NCBI GenBank assembly: GCA_022818135.1
Contig: JAFMSR010000017.1
Coordinates: forward strand, 40,674,058-40,738,057
Source: Saxidomus purpurata
Lineage: Eukaryota > Mollusca > Bivalvia > Venerida > Veneridae
DNA length: 64,000 nt
Reading direction: 5' to 3'
Part shown: positions 47,201 through 58,672 of the stretch, piece by piece
Numbering within the stretch: the first letter of the stretch is position 1
Layout of the letters: the number at the start of each line of letters is the position of its first letter
Program-made: the position numbers and the translations under genes
The notes under the pieces: model-generated
Seen by the model: only the letters and a program-made list of their open reading frames with translations
Told to the model about the DNA's origin: nothing
The model's database searches: none

Positions 47201-49800
47201 TCGTTTTTAGTTTTTTTTTTGCAAGGTATTCTGTTACTACGCACTTCCTCAGTTTATAAAGCAGTCTTTCAGGGGTATTAATCACATTTAGTGATAGGTC
47301 TAGTTTCCTACAACTTTTTGAAATGCTCATACCATTTGATACCAATGGTCAAGCACATTGAGAGGAAGTGCAGTGCACAAGAACCATAACTCCATCTTGA
47401 CTAATTACAGATTCATTGCCCTTTCTTGCTTTTCTTTGTCCGGAGCATAACTTGAAAACTACGCATTGGAATTTAATACAACTTCATACAATGGTAAAGT
47501 ACAATAAGAGGAAGTGCAGTGTACAAGAACCAAAACTCTATCTTGAATAATTACAGAGTTATTGCCCTTTGTTACTTTTCCTTGTCCGGAGCATTACTTG
47601 AAAACTACTGTAGGAAATTCAATACAACTTCATACAATGGTCAAGTTCATTGAGAGGTAGTGCAGTGAACAAAAACCATAACTCTTTCTTGACTCATGAC
47701 AGAGTAATTGCCCTTTGTTACTTTTCGTTGTCCGGAGCATTACCTGAAAACTACTGGTTGGAATTCAATTTAACTTCATACAATGGTCAAGTACATTGAG
47801 AGAAAATGCAGTGCACAGGAACCATAACTCTTTCTTGACTCATACAGAGTTATTGCCCAGTTTTACTTTTCCTTGTCACAGAGCATGACTTGAAAACTAC
47901 TGGCTAGAATGCAATACAACTTCATACAATGGTCCAGCACAATGAGAGGAAGTGCAGTGTACAAGAACCATAACTCTATCTTGACAAATTACAGAGTTAT
48001 TGCCAAGAACAATATTTCTATTTTAGTTTTTTTGCAAGGTATTCTGTTACTACCAACTTCCTCAGTTTATAAAGCAGTCTTTTGGGGGTATTAATCATAC
48101 TTAGTGATAGGTCTAGTTTTTAATCATTATGAAATCAGTGTTTGTTATTGCAGGTCATTTTAACAGGTGGACAGTTTCCCTTAAAACTGTTCCTGGATAG
48201 AACCAGTACTAGACTCAGATCCTCAGCAATAAATTTCCAACTTTCTCACATAAAGAGACATGGATGGTAGCAAGGCGTGAACAAATGGCCCTCAGCCTAT
48301 CTCAGTCTATGAAATTAATGTATAGGTGTATTAATTATTAAATATATAATTCATTAAATAAATAATTCTAAATAAATAATTATTTTGTTGTGTATGTTTG
48401 AACTTGGCCTTCTGTATTTCTTGTTTCATGATAACATGAATCAAAGTTATCTTAGATTGGAAATGAAGAGAGAGAAAGAGATTCATCTTAAATATAGCCA
48501 GACTCTGACTCATGGTCTAAGCTACATTTGCAATGGTAAAACTTGCCTTTGTCAAGTTTCCTGTTTTCCTCCTGGTACCAGTGTAGCAGTTTATCAGCCA
48601 GGTACTGGTAGGTTGGTCCGATCGCATCTATTAATGCTTGAAATGCTCCAGATCCCGTCCTTTGGAGTATAGACAGTAGTGTAGATATCTTTTCGCTGTT
48701 CGTCCTCTCAGTCTTATTTCATATAAAATTAGCAATTTGAATAACTAAATTGTAAATCTTTACCATTGCATATACTGTAACCAAATTCTTATCATTTCAC
48801 ATATTTTAAAGAAGGAACCAAAAAGTGTGAACTGCAATGCTTTCTGTACATCTCAAATACTATAAATTCTTTTTTACAAACTTTTATTTTATAGTAGACT
48901 CCCAAAATTCTGGACCCCTAAAAGTCCGGTCACCTCTAAAATCTGGCTGTTTTTTGTCCGCCATTTTCCTCACTTTTAACATTAATGTTGAAATATCCCC
49001 AAAAATCCGGTCCCTCAATATTCTGAATTCCGGCCGATATTTTTTGCCCAAATATGACACTGTGTACTAATATGACTATCAATAATATGGTCGCTGTCTG
49101 GGGTGCCGTCTGATGTGCCAAAGACATGAAAATATTTGTTGGCGGTTATCTAATTTTCAAAGCCTGTCATAAAGGATTAGTAAGGGTAGATCTAAATGAT
49201 CTTTTATGTTTTACAGACTTGGATGTGAATTTAAATGTTTAATATTAATTTTAATAAAGGCAATTGTGTTGGCAAAGGAACCTCCGTTTTTTATATAAAT
49301 GTATATCCAATATACAGGAAAGACCAGAGTAATGAACATTACAAAGTCTGGTCCCCCAAAAATCCAGTCACTTAAAAAATCTGGTTGATTTTCTCCCGCC
49401 AAAGACTGATCGTAATTTTGAGGTTCTACTGTAGTGTTATAATAGATAACTAAAAGTATTTTGATAAGATGGCAGCATAGTACTTGTATTCATCTCTAAG
49501 ATTAAAAGCTACTTTGGTGTATATGACTCCTTACCCGGAGGTTATTGGTTTAGATCCTGGCATATGATACTCTCCATGTTAAAAAAATGAGTTTGAACTA
49601 AAATTTAACTGGGTTGGTTAATTTAAAGTTGCAAGAAGAAAAGAAAATGACAAAATTATACCAACCTTTATTTTATCGATATGATCACTTTCGAGAGTGC
49701 CATTAGCTTCCAATGCATCTAGAATGGCATCATCCAGGTTCAGGTTATCCTTTATTTCTGATTTGTGTTTCTTTAACACTTCTCTTGCAGCTTTATCCAT
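44270..49800 (-). CDS. Gene E: complete CARD-coiled-coil protein, 571 aa, five coding exons
   Basis: Exons 49800-49666 (135 nt), 48712-48547 (166 nt), 46673-46523 (151 nt), 45950-45639 (312 nt) and 45221-44270 (952 nt) total 1716 nt in one frame; an in-frame TAA lies five codons before the ATG. Residues 1-100 are a CARD (MDKAAREVLKKHKSEI; STLLSILQRTGSGAFQALI; YLADKLL). Residues 101-150 are a Ser/Pro-rich linker. About 150-254 are shared almost unchanged with D (HNSRR, KLKMHLFHINEREQSF, DLLDQLLKLEQDCYK). About 270-360 are coiled coil (KILKADLQKNLNKKEEQ, RLYEENKKLREEVSRNKH). The C-terminus has two full 48-residue repeats and a partial third (ELQTNTQHYSRPLNTFES type) where D has one. The intron after exon 2 has a GC donor as in D. 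Probably an adaptor or scaffold acting through CARD contacts; partner unknown. Confidence 0.87.
46037..46408. mobile_element. hAT-like MITE in intron 3 of gene E
   Basis: Ends CAGGGCTCTTGTT and AACGAGAGCCCTG form a 13-bp inverted repeat with one mismatch. AATCT is present on both sides. Gene D has the uninterrupted site (CCAGTAATCTAACACATTC near 37470). The insertion therefore followed the D/E duplication. Confidence 0.75.
46834..48115 (+). mobile_element. Two joined family 2 Helitron-like elements in intron 2 of gene E
   Basis: Begins GTGGGGTATATAGGAGTCAC and has two 3' ends, at about 47306 and 48115, each with TTAGTGATAGGTCTAG. The second end abuts TTTTTAATCATTATGAAATC. Gene D has the same sequence uninterrupted near 38140, fixing the 3' boundary right after CTAG. 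Monomers carry TTGTTACTTTTCCTTGTCC. Confidence 0.7.
48893..49431. mobile_element. Pogo/Tigger-like MITE in intron 1 of gene E
   Basis: Ends AGTAGACTCCCAAAATTCTG and ATTTTGAGGTTCTACTG, then TA. It is a shorter, diverged relative of the element in intron 1 of gene A. Confidence 0.65.
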
Positions 49801-50455
49801 TATAAGTTGTGCTTAATCAATTTTAATATTTTTTATGATAGTATTTCTGCATTTATCATTTTATCATGTTTTATTCCAGTGATAAAGCACCTAGCAATAT
49901 TACATTTTATTATTTGGTAATCTTTTAACATATAATTTGTAGTAGAAATAAGTTAATAATTTTTCAAAATACACGATAATCATAGGATTATTCATTCATG
50001 ATACGTAAAAAGTATTATACGCTTTCCTTATCAGACCGAAACTGCCCCCTCATTCCCCGATGAATAACCTTTTGTGCTCTTTAATGCTGAAGGGTACGCA
50101 AGAAAGATAAGTCTGTGAAAAACCGGTATTGCACTATCTATGAATTTTCTTGAAACACTCAATGGATAGTCCAAGACTGATCTGTTTCCCTACTGAACTT
50201 ATTAGAAGAAATCAATCTGTAAGTGATTTAAGATCCTTCAGTACTAAGTCAATTTTATTTTGACATAAGATTATATTCTTATGTGTACGTCATTGATTTA
50301 GAATAATTCTGTCAATGATAGAACCAATTTAAAAACCTGATAATTGTGCAAAGTCATGCGATTTGATTGTTGCCACATTATATCTGAATAAATGAATTCT
50401 TCGTAACTAACATATATATTAAACAAAATCTATATAATTAAATAAAGAGGAACAA
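49801..50455 (-). other. 5' flank of gene E, nothing else recognised
   Basis: AT-rich. It shows no clear match to the flanks of genes A-C. The corresponding flank of gene D is lost to the gap. Confidence 0.35.
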
Positions 50456-50461
50456 CACGTC

Positions 50462-50536
50462 AAGACCAGGGTATATTAACTCAAAATTTAATAATCTACC
50501 GGTTTCAATCTAATCTAAACCTTCATCAGGATCAAG
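50462..50536 (-). ncRNA. Hammerhead-ribozyme-like motif (candidate)
   Basis: On the minus strand CCTGATGA is followed by a weak, wobble-rich stem II and GAAACCGG, then an AT-rich loop and CCTGGTC, which would put the cleavage site after the C at 50464. ACCGG can pair with the CCTGGT side as stem III. Stem I pairing is poor. CTGATGA...GAAAC is the invariant hammerhead core, known from Penelope-like retroelements and small retrozymes of animals. Probably a decayed copy. Confidence 0.35.
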
Positions 50537-51779
50537 ATCATGCAAAAAATCAGCCATTAAGTATATAAAAGGTGGATCACATAATTATGTGACGTTTGTT
50601 ACTAAATATAGGAACGAAAGTTACTTATGATAGAGAAAATCTGGCTCAGGGCTTACATGGTTCAATAGGTTTTCCTAGATGGTATTAAACCATAGATGCT
50701 ACCGCCACTTATTATTTGCTTATTATCCTTACTAAAATTGTCCATATTCATCCATTACTATTGTTTCTGTGCTGCTGACAGGGGTTAACATTGGTGGAAT
50801 GTTGAAGTTCATATCCAGAATGGTCAGATCCTGTTGTTTTTGTTTATTTTTCTGTTTCGTATCGCTTGATGGTTTCTTGTTTGTTTTTAGCTCACCTGGC
50901 ACATAGTGCCAGATTGAGCTATTAGGATCGCTGTCCGTCCGGGGTCCGTCGTACGTCGGCCGTCCACCATTTCCTTCAAACGACATCTCCTCTGGAGGGA
51001 TGTTCCTTGCATGAATCTCTATCAAAATTGTTCAAAGAATTCCATTCCATGCATAACTCTGGTTGCTATGGCAACAAATAGGAAAAACTTTAAAAATCTT
51101 CTTCTCTGAAACCACAAGGCCTAGAGCTTAGATATTTGGCATGTAGTATTGTCTAGTAGACCTCTACCAAGATTGTTCAAATTATGACCCCTGGGTCAAA
51201 ATTGACCCCGTACCAGTGGTCACTTAGTTTTGCATAGGCTTATATAGGAAAAACTTTAAAAATCTTTTTCTCTGAAACCACAAGGCCTAGAGCTTAGATA
51301 TTTGGCCTGTGGCATTGTCTAGCAGACCTTTACCAAGTTTGTTCAAATTATGACCCCCGTTCAAAATTGACCCCAGGCTGGTAGTCACTTAGTTTTGTAT
51401 AGGCTTATTTAGGAAAAACTTTAAAAATCTTCTTCTCTGAAACCACAAGGCCTAGAGATTAGATATTTGGCATATGTGGCATTGTCTAGTGGACTTGTAC
51501 CAAGATTGTTCAAATTTTGAGCCCTGGGTCAAAATTGACCCTGCCTGGGGGTCACTTGGTTTTACAAAGGCTTATATAGGAAAACTTTAAAAATCTTCTT
51601 CTCTGAAACCACAAGGCCTAGAGCTTAGATATTTAGCCTGTGGCATTGTCTAGTGGACCTCTACCAAGATTGTTCAAATTATGAGCCCTGAGTCAAAATT
51701 AACCCCGCCTTGGGGGTCACTTAGTTTTGTATAGGCTTATTTAGGAAAAACTTTAAAAATCTTCTCTGAAACCACAAGG

Positions 51780-53600
51780 CCTAAAAGTCCGGGCACCTCT
51801 AAAATCTGATTGTTTTTTGTCCGTCCTTTTTCTCACCTTTAACATTAATGTTGAAATATCCCCAAAAATCTGGTCCCTCAATATTCTGTTCCTTTTCCGG
51901 CTGATATTTTTTGCCCAAATATGACACTGTGTACTAATATGACTCTCAATAGTACGGTCACTGTCTGGGGTGCCTTCTGATGTGCCGAAGACATGAAAAT
52001 ATTTGTTGGCAATTATCTAATTTTCAAAGCCTGTCATAAAGGATTAGTGATAATTAGAGTAACAATTGTAACAATGCAATGTATAACAAATGCGTTGAGA
52101 ATTTGCTTTCATCCTTGATTGTTCGACTTTTTAGCTCACCGGGCTTTGCCAGGAGAAACTCTGGTTGCTATGGCAACAAATAGGAAAAACTTTAAAAATC
52201 TTCTCTGAAACCACAAGGCCTAGAGCTGAGATATTTAGCCTGTGACATTGTCTAGTGGACCTCTACCAAGATTGTTCAAATTATGAGCCCTGGGTCAAAA
52301 TTAACCCCGCCCGGGGGGTCACTTAGTTTTGTATAGACTTATTAAGGAAAAACTTTAAAAATCTTCTCTGAAATCACAAGGCCTAAAAGTCTGGTCACCT
52401 CTAAAATCTGACTGTTTTTTGTCCGTCCTTTTTCTCACCTTTAACATTAATGTTGAAATATCCCCAAAAATCCGGTCCCTCAATATTCTGTTCCTTTTCC
52501 GGCCAATATTTTTTGCCCAAATATGACACTGTGTACTAATATTACTCTCAATAATACGGTCACTGTCTGGGGTGCCTTCTGATGTGCCGAAGACATGAAA
52601 ATATTTGTTGGCGATTATCTAATTTTCAAAGCCTGTCATAAAGGATTAGTGATAATTACTGGTATCGAAGAAGTTTCCGTCACGAAATGAAGGTTTTCTT
52701 AAAATATTTTAATTTAGAAAGGTTCAGTCATTCAAAAGTTCGGCAATATAAATTTTTTAGCTCTTTAGCTTTAACGGAACATAAACATTGACTTTTTTCC
52801 TTGCGCATGCGCACAAGTAACGGGGCTCAAAAAGGGTATACAAAATAGACAAAACCGGTTCGCTACAGAAGCAGTTTCCGTCACGAGAATTTGTAGAACA
52901 ATTGTGTACTTGTTGATAAATAATACTACCAAATAATGATGTTATATGTTTCTTTAAACCTTTCTGATGACTACCTACTACTCGTATAACAAACAGAAAC
53001 AGTATACTGGTTACCTCCCTTGGATAAGTAAGTCGGGCAGCGGTCCGCTTACTAATTTATGATTTGGGTGATATCTGTATCATTACAGTTATTTTTCATA
53101 TTGATTTTAATAATAAAATAACTATTTAATATCGATTGGATGTAAAAATCATGTATTTTGAGTTTTCTTTGGTGTTTTTGGGTAGTCGTCTGTTTTTGAC
53201 CGCCAAGGGAAAATACTTGTCCTTAAATTGGACTTGATTGAGTTATCCTTTGCGCATGCGCAAACAGTGCGCGTGAAATCCCTCACGTGCGACCTGTAAA
53301 CAAAACAGGTGTTGCACTTTTAAACCTTGAATTTATAAGTATCATTTTACCTTTGCTGGAAAAAACTATACTCAACTCTGGCATATAAGGCAATGTTATG
53401 AAAACAATCGAGACTTCTTTGTAGAGAGTTACACTGAATGAAAAGTAGCGCTATATCGGATACTGCTAGCATACGGATACTACTTCGATACCAGTAGAGT
53501 AACAATTGTAACAATGCAATGTATAACAAATGCGTTGGGAATTTGCTTTCATCCTTGATTGTTCGACTTTTTAGCTCACCGGGCTTTGCCAGGAGAAACT
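51780..53600. repeat. Tandem duplication of about 600 bp inside the composite element
   Basis: Unit 1 runs from about 51780 to 52384; unit 2 starts about 52385, is interrupted at 52659-53494, and resumes. Both contain the pogo-like fragment (AACATTAATGTTGAAATATCC) followed by GTAACAATTGTAACAATGCA and CATCCTTGATTGTTCGAC. Unit 1 supplies the empty site for the MITE in unit 2. Confidence 0.75.
52659..53494. mobile_element. TA-flanked MITE with NRF1-type palindromes
   Basis: Ends CTGGTATCGAAGAAGT and ACTACTTCGATACCAG are inverted repeats, flanked by TA on both sides. The duplicate unit has TAATTAGAGTAAC with a single TA, proving a TA target duplication (Tc1/mariner style). Two perfect TGCGCATGCGCA palindromes (near 52803 and 53252) and a CACGTG near 53284 lie inside. 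There is no transposase frame in 836 bp. Confidence 0.8.
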
Positions 53601-54857
53601 CTGGTTGCTATGGCAACAAATAGGAAAAACTTTAAAAATCTTCTTCTCTGAAACCACAAGGCCTAGAGATTAGATATTTAGCATATGTGGCATTGTCTAG
53701 TGGACTTGTACCAAGATTGTTCAAATTATGAGCCCCGGGTCAAAATTGACCTTGCCAGGGGGGTCACTTGGTTTTACATAGGCTTATATAGGAAAAACTT
53801 AAAAAATCTTCTACTCTGAAACCACAAGGCCTAGAGCTGAGATATTTAGCATGTAGCATTGTATAGTGGACTTGTACCAAGATTGTTCAAATCATGACCC
53901 CCGGGTCAAAATTAATCCTTCCCGTTAGGGGAGGGAAGGAAAGCATTTGATTTCACATAGGCTTATATAGTGAAAACATAAAAAAAAACCACAAGGCCAA
54001 CAGGCAGATAATAGATATTTGAAATGTTACTTAGCATTGTGTAGTGGACCTCTATAAATCATGTTAGAATCATGACCCCTTTTATTATAGCAAATGGTAG
54101 TCAGGTGAGCGATATAGGGCCATTATGGCCCTCTTGTCTTTAATTGTGGTTGGCCTGTTTTTCCTATCATTATATGGAAATTTCGGTGTAATTTTAGGGT
54201 TGTATGAAAAGGTTCTGTTTTGTTCTTCTTTGGTCTTATTAGTCACCAGTGTTTCTTTGAATTCCTATTCTTCAAACCCATGTATTTTTAAGTTAATAGT
54301 GTTTCTTTAGGGTATCTCTTCTTGCATATAATTTCTTGCACAAAGAGCACTGGAACTTTATTTTCTCATTATGCGTTTGCTGATGTCTAAACCAAGATGA
54401 AAGGTTGTTGAAAATGTTTCCACAAATGGCACATAATCTTGCATCGTTTTTTCTGATTGCAGTATTTAATTCAGCTGGTGTCGCCTTCCTGGCCCAAAGT
54501 ATGTCTGTATTCATTTTTAGATAATGTTGAGACCGTCTGGCGTTTTCGTTTTCAGTTTACGTATTCACACCTCTTCCGTTCTTAGTCTCTTGTTTATATT
54601 TCTCTCTGTCTTCTGTATAATTGTGACATATATATTGTTAATACTAGTTTTGCTGTTGCCTGACTTAGTTGATATTTAAACCACACACCAATGTCTTGCA
54701 CAATTCAATTCAATTCAATATACACAATAAACAATTACAGCATCATTTATCTCACTTGCAGCCATCAACAATATATGATTAAAGAATACATTTACACAAA
54801 ATCAAGCATGCTAAACACATTTAAACAAAGGTATATACAATGAACATATAAATTTTT

Positions 54858-55470
54858 ACATCCCCGAAACCAAGTTTGGGGGGCTGTATAGGAGTCACCC
54901 GGTGGTTGGTCGGTCAGGCGGTCCGTTGCATTTTCCTTGTCCGGAGCGTAACTTGAAAACCACTAGTTGGAATTCAATACAACTTCATACAATGGTCAAG
55001 CACATTGAGAGGAAGTGCAGTGCACAGGAACCATAACTCCATCTTGACTCATTACAGAGTTATTGCCCTTTGTTACTTTTCCTTGTCTGGAGCATAACTT
55101 GAAAACTACTGGTTGGAATTCAATACAATTTCATACAATGGTCAAGTACATTGAGAGGAAGTGCAGTGCACAGGAACCATAACTCTTCTTGACTCTACAG
55201 AGTTATTGCCTTTCGTTACTTTTCCTTGTCGCAGAGCATAACTTGAAAACTACTGGTTTGAATGCAATACAACTTCATACAATGGTCCAGCACAATGAGA
55301 GGAAGTGCAGTTTACAAGAACCATAACTCTATCTTGACTAATTACAGAGTTATTACCAAGAACAATATCTCTATTTTAGTTTTTTTTGCAAGGTATTCTG
55401 TTACTACGAACTTCCTCAGTTTATAAAGCAGTCTTTTGGGGGTATTAATCGCATTTAGTGATAGCTCTAG
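54858..55470 (+). mobile_element. Helitron-like element, family 2
   Basis: TACATCCCCGAAACCAAGTT followed by GGGGGGCTGTATAGGAG gives the 5' hairpin; 3' end GGGGGTATTAATCGCATTTAGTGATAGCTCTAG. Four monomers. It lies in the LINE 3' UTR. Confidence 0.7.
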
Positions 55471-55927
55471 TTTAAAGAAGAATGAATGCTGTGAGCGAGA
55501 TGCCTGGATTACTTCATATAACCATTCTTTTTATAATCATGGTTGTTTTCCGAGAAGATAGTTTCTGTAGTGTTTGCGGAAAGTGTATAATTTATCACAA
55601 GTATGGATTTAAACTGGGATTTCATTCCAGACAACCATAGCAAAATATTGGAAAACGCGATGTAATTAATGGATGGGGAATATCATTTTTGTTTTTGGAA
55701 CGAAGATTATAATTTGCAGTTGCATATGTATCATTAATAAGTAGGTCTGATAAATACATAGGGGCTAAATTATGAAAAGCTTTGTAAATTAAAACACCCA
55801 TAATATTATAGTATTTACAACATTCTAAGAACGGCAACCAATTAAGTTCTTGAAATAGAGGAGCTGACGTGTGATCGAACTTCTTGTCTAGGATCATTCT
55901 AGCTGATCTTTTCTGAGTGTTAATAAT

Positions 55928-57054
55928 TATGTCTCCCCCACCTCGGGGGGAGACATATTGTTTTTGCCCTGTCCGTCAGTCCGTCCGTCCGTCAGTCCGT
56001 CAGTCCGTCCGTCCATTCTTCGTTTCCGGACGATAACTAGAGTTCCTTTTGACCTACAGCTCTCAAACTTCATAGGATGAATGGTCTTATTGAGCAGATG
56101 ATCCCTATTGTTTTTGGGGTCAGTAGTTCAAAGGTCAAGGTCACAGTGACCGTTGGTCAATTTCTCGTTTCCGGATGATAACTAGAGTTCCTTTTGACCT
56201 ACAGCCCTCAAACTTCATAGGATGATTGGTCTTATAGAGCTGATGATCCCTATTGTTTTTGGGGTCAGTAGGTCAAAGGTCAAGGTCACACTGACCGTTG
56301 GTCAATTTCTCGTTTCCGGATGATAACTAGAGTTCCTTTAGACCTACAGACCTCAAACTTCATAGGATGATTGGTCTTATAGAGCAGATGATCCCTATTG
56401 TTTTTGGGGTCAGTAGGTCAAAGGTCAAGGTCACAGTGACCGTTGGTCAATTTCTCATTTCCGGATGATAACTAGAGTTCCTTTTGACCTACAACCCTCA
56501 AACTGGGGGGAGTCCGTCAGTCCGTCCGTCCATTCTTCGTTTCCGGACGATAACTAGAGTTCCTTTTGACCTACAGCTCTCAAACTTCATAGGATGAATG
56601 GTCTTATTGAGCAGATGATCCCTATTGTTTTTGGGGTCAGTAGTTCAAAGGTCAAGGTCACAGTGACCGTTGGTCAATTTCTCGTTTCCGGATGATAACT
56701 AGAGTTCCTTTTGACCTACAGCCCTCAAACTTCATAGGATGATTGGTCTTATAGAGCTGATGATCCCTATTGTTTTTGGGGTCAGTAGGTCAAAGGTCAA
56801 GGTCATACTGACCGTTTGTCAATTTCTCGTTTCCGGATGATAACTAGAGTTCCTTTAGACCTACAGACCTCAAACTTCATAGGATGATTGGTCTTATTGA
56901 GCAGATGATCCCTATTGTTTTTGGGGTCAGTAGTTCAAAGGTCAAGGTCACAGTGACCGTTGGTCAATTTCTCGTTATAATTTGGGGTCACTAACTCAAA
57001 GGTCAAGGTCATAAGGGGGGAGACAAGTTTTTTTGTGAAAAACAATCTCTAGTT
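55928..57054 (+). mobile_element. Helitron-like element, family 3, copy 1
   Basis: 5' hairpin ATGTCTCCCCC/GGGGGGAGACAT; near the 3' end GGGGGGAGACAAG is the offset inverted repeat, followed by the hairpin GTTTTT/AAAAAC and ATCTCTAG. Seven monomers of about 145 bp, each with GTTTCCGGATGATAACTAGA; six end in a GGTCAnnnTGACC palindrome (for example 56139-56151, 56429-56441, 56656-56668, 56946-56958). Leaving out the element rejoins the LINE frame as LKQ and IINTQKRSAR. Confidence 0.78.
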
Positions 57055-57425
57055 TTGTTTAAGCCTGTATTGGAAAGAACCGTAATCAAATATGGGTAAA
57101 ATATAGCTATTGTAGAACAATACTCGCATTTCTTTATTTAGAAATGGTTTTATTCTTCGAAATAGTGATAATTTACAATTTATGTTACAATATAGGTTAC
57201 AATATACCTTGTTAATCTGATGTTCCCAAATAAGTATTTTATCAACATGACTATTGTATGCCCAGGACTTTATGATTTGTAACGCAAACAATATTGTTGC
57301 CGTTATAATGTTTATATTTAATGTCGGATATTTCTTCGTATTGTGAACTGATCCTAGTAACATATAAAGTAGACTTTTTTTGATTAAGGGACATTTGATT
57401 GTGTCTACACCAACATTCAACATTA

Positions 57426-58553
57426 TTATGTCTCCCCCACCTCGGGGGGAGACATATTGTTTTTGCCCTGTCCGTCAGTCCGTCCGTCCGTCAGTCCGTC
57501 AGTCCGTCCGTCCATTCTTCGTTTCCGGACGATAACTAGAGTTCCTTTTGACCTACAGCTCTCAAACTTCATAGGATGAATGGTCTTATTGAGCAGATGA
57601 TCCCTATTGTTTTTGGGGTCAGTAGTTCAAAGGTCAAGGTCACAGTGACCGTTGGTCAATTTCTCGTTTCCGGATGATAACTAGAGTTCCTTTTGACCTA
57701 CAGCCCTCAAACTTCATAGGATGATTGGTCTTATAGAGCTGATGATCCCTATTGTTTTTGGGGTCAGTAGGTCAAAGGTCAAGGTCACACTGACCGTTGG
57801 TCAATTTCTCGTTTCCGGATGATAACTAGAGTTCCTTTAGACCTACAGACCTCAAACTTCATAGGATGATTGGTCTTATAGAGCAGATGATCCCTATTGT
57901 TTTTGGGGTCAGTAGGTCAAAGGTCAAGGTCACAGTGACCGTTGGTCAATTTCTCATTTCCGGATGATAACTAGAGTTCCTTTTGACCTACAACCCTCAA
58001 ACTGGGGGGAGTCCGTCAGTCCGTCCGTCCATTCTTCGTTTCCGGACGATAACTAGAGTTCCTTTTGACCTACAGCTCTCAAACTTCATAGGATGAATGG
58101 TCTTATTGAGCAGATGATCCCTATTGTTTTTGGGGTCAGTAGTTCAAAGGTCAAGGTCACAGTGACCGTTGGTCAATTTCTCGTTTCCGGATGATAACTA
58201 GAGTTCCTTTTGACCTACAGCCCTCAAACTTCATAGGATGATTGGTCTTATAGAGCTGATGATCCCTATTGTTTTTGGGGTCAGTAGGTCAAAGGTCAAG
58301 GTCATACTGACCGTTTGTCAATTTCTCGTTTCCGGATGATAACTAGAGTTCCTTTAGACCTACAGACCTCAAACTTCATAGGATGATTGGTCTTATTGAG
58401 CAGATGATCCCTATTGTTTTTGGGGTCAGTAGTTCAAAGGTCAAGGTCACAGTGACCGTTGGTCAATTTCTCGTTATAATTTGGGGTCACTAACTCAAAG
58501 GTCAAGGTCATAAGGGGGGAGACAAGTTTTTTTGTGAAAAACAATCTCTAGTT
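57426..58553 (+). mobile_element. Helitron-like element, family 3, copy 2
   Basis: Same ends and same length (TTATGTC to CTAG, 1126 bp) as copy 1, with no difference found on reading. The target is a different point of the same LINE (flanks CAACATTA and TATCTTCACTTC). Carries the same set of six GGTCAnnnTGACC palindromes. Confidence 0.78.
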
Positions 58554-58599
58554 TATCTTCACTTCTTCTCCACAATTATTTTATTTTAATATCCTGTCT

Positions 58600-58672
58600 C
58601 AGTATTACAATCATTGACAAACTGCCATTTGGGAGACATTTGTTTTTGTGACAAAAATAACCATCTAGTTTA
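58600..58672 (+). repeat. Relic 3' end of an older family 3-like element
   Basis: GGGAGACATTTG, the hairpin TTTTTGTGACAAAAA and ATCTAG repeat the order found at intact family 3 ends, but no 5' end or monomers are present. Confidence 0.45.

Larger units (their letters stand above)
50887..54137 (+). mobile_element. Composite family 1 Helitron-like element
   Basis: 5' end TTAGCTCACCTGGCACATAG with partner GTGCCAGATTGAGCT; 3' end AGGTGAGCGATATAGGGCCATTATGGCCCTCTTGT with a perfect hairpin. The 3.25-kb interior mixes family 1 monomers, two pogo-like fragments, two internal family 1 5' ends (TTTTTAGCTCACCGGGC at about 52131 and 53571) and one MITE. It appears to have grown by nested insertion and local duplication. 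Confidence 0.65.
50732..54514 (-). pseudogene. C2H2 zinc-finger gene relic split by a Helitron-like element
   Basis: From ATG 54514: one full finger, CAICGNIFNNLSSWFRHQQTH, and a second, CSLCKKLYARRDTLKKH, that loses its last His to a frame break at 54293. In the next frame the tail continues (LKIHGFEE, one in-frame TAG, then TKEEQNRTFSYNPKITPKF) up to the insertion at 54138. It resumes left of 50887 as TNKKPSSDTKQKNKQKQQ and ends SSTETIVMDEYGQF with a stop at 50732. Leaving out the insert keeps the frame (ATT AAA GAA ACA AAC AAG). No introns are evident, so it may be a retrocopy or a single-exon gene. It is broken by a frameshift, a stop and the insertion. The two fingers suggest nucleic-acid binding; nothing more can be said. 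Confidence 0.6.

Noticed and set aside
50732..51025. 97-aa ORF taken as one protein starting at 51025
   Set aside because: Its first half is the 5' end of a Helitron-like element; only the part from TNKKPSS onward belongs to the zinc-finger relic.
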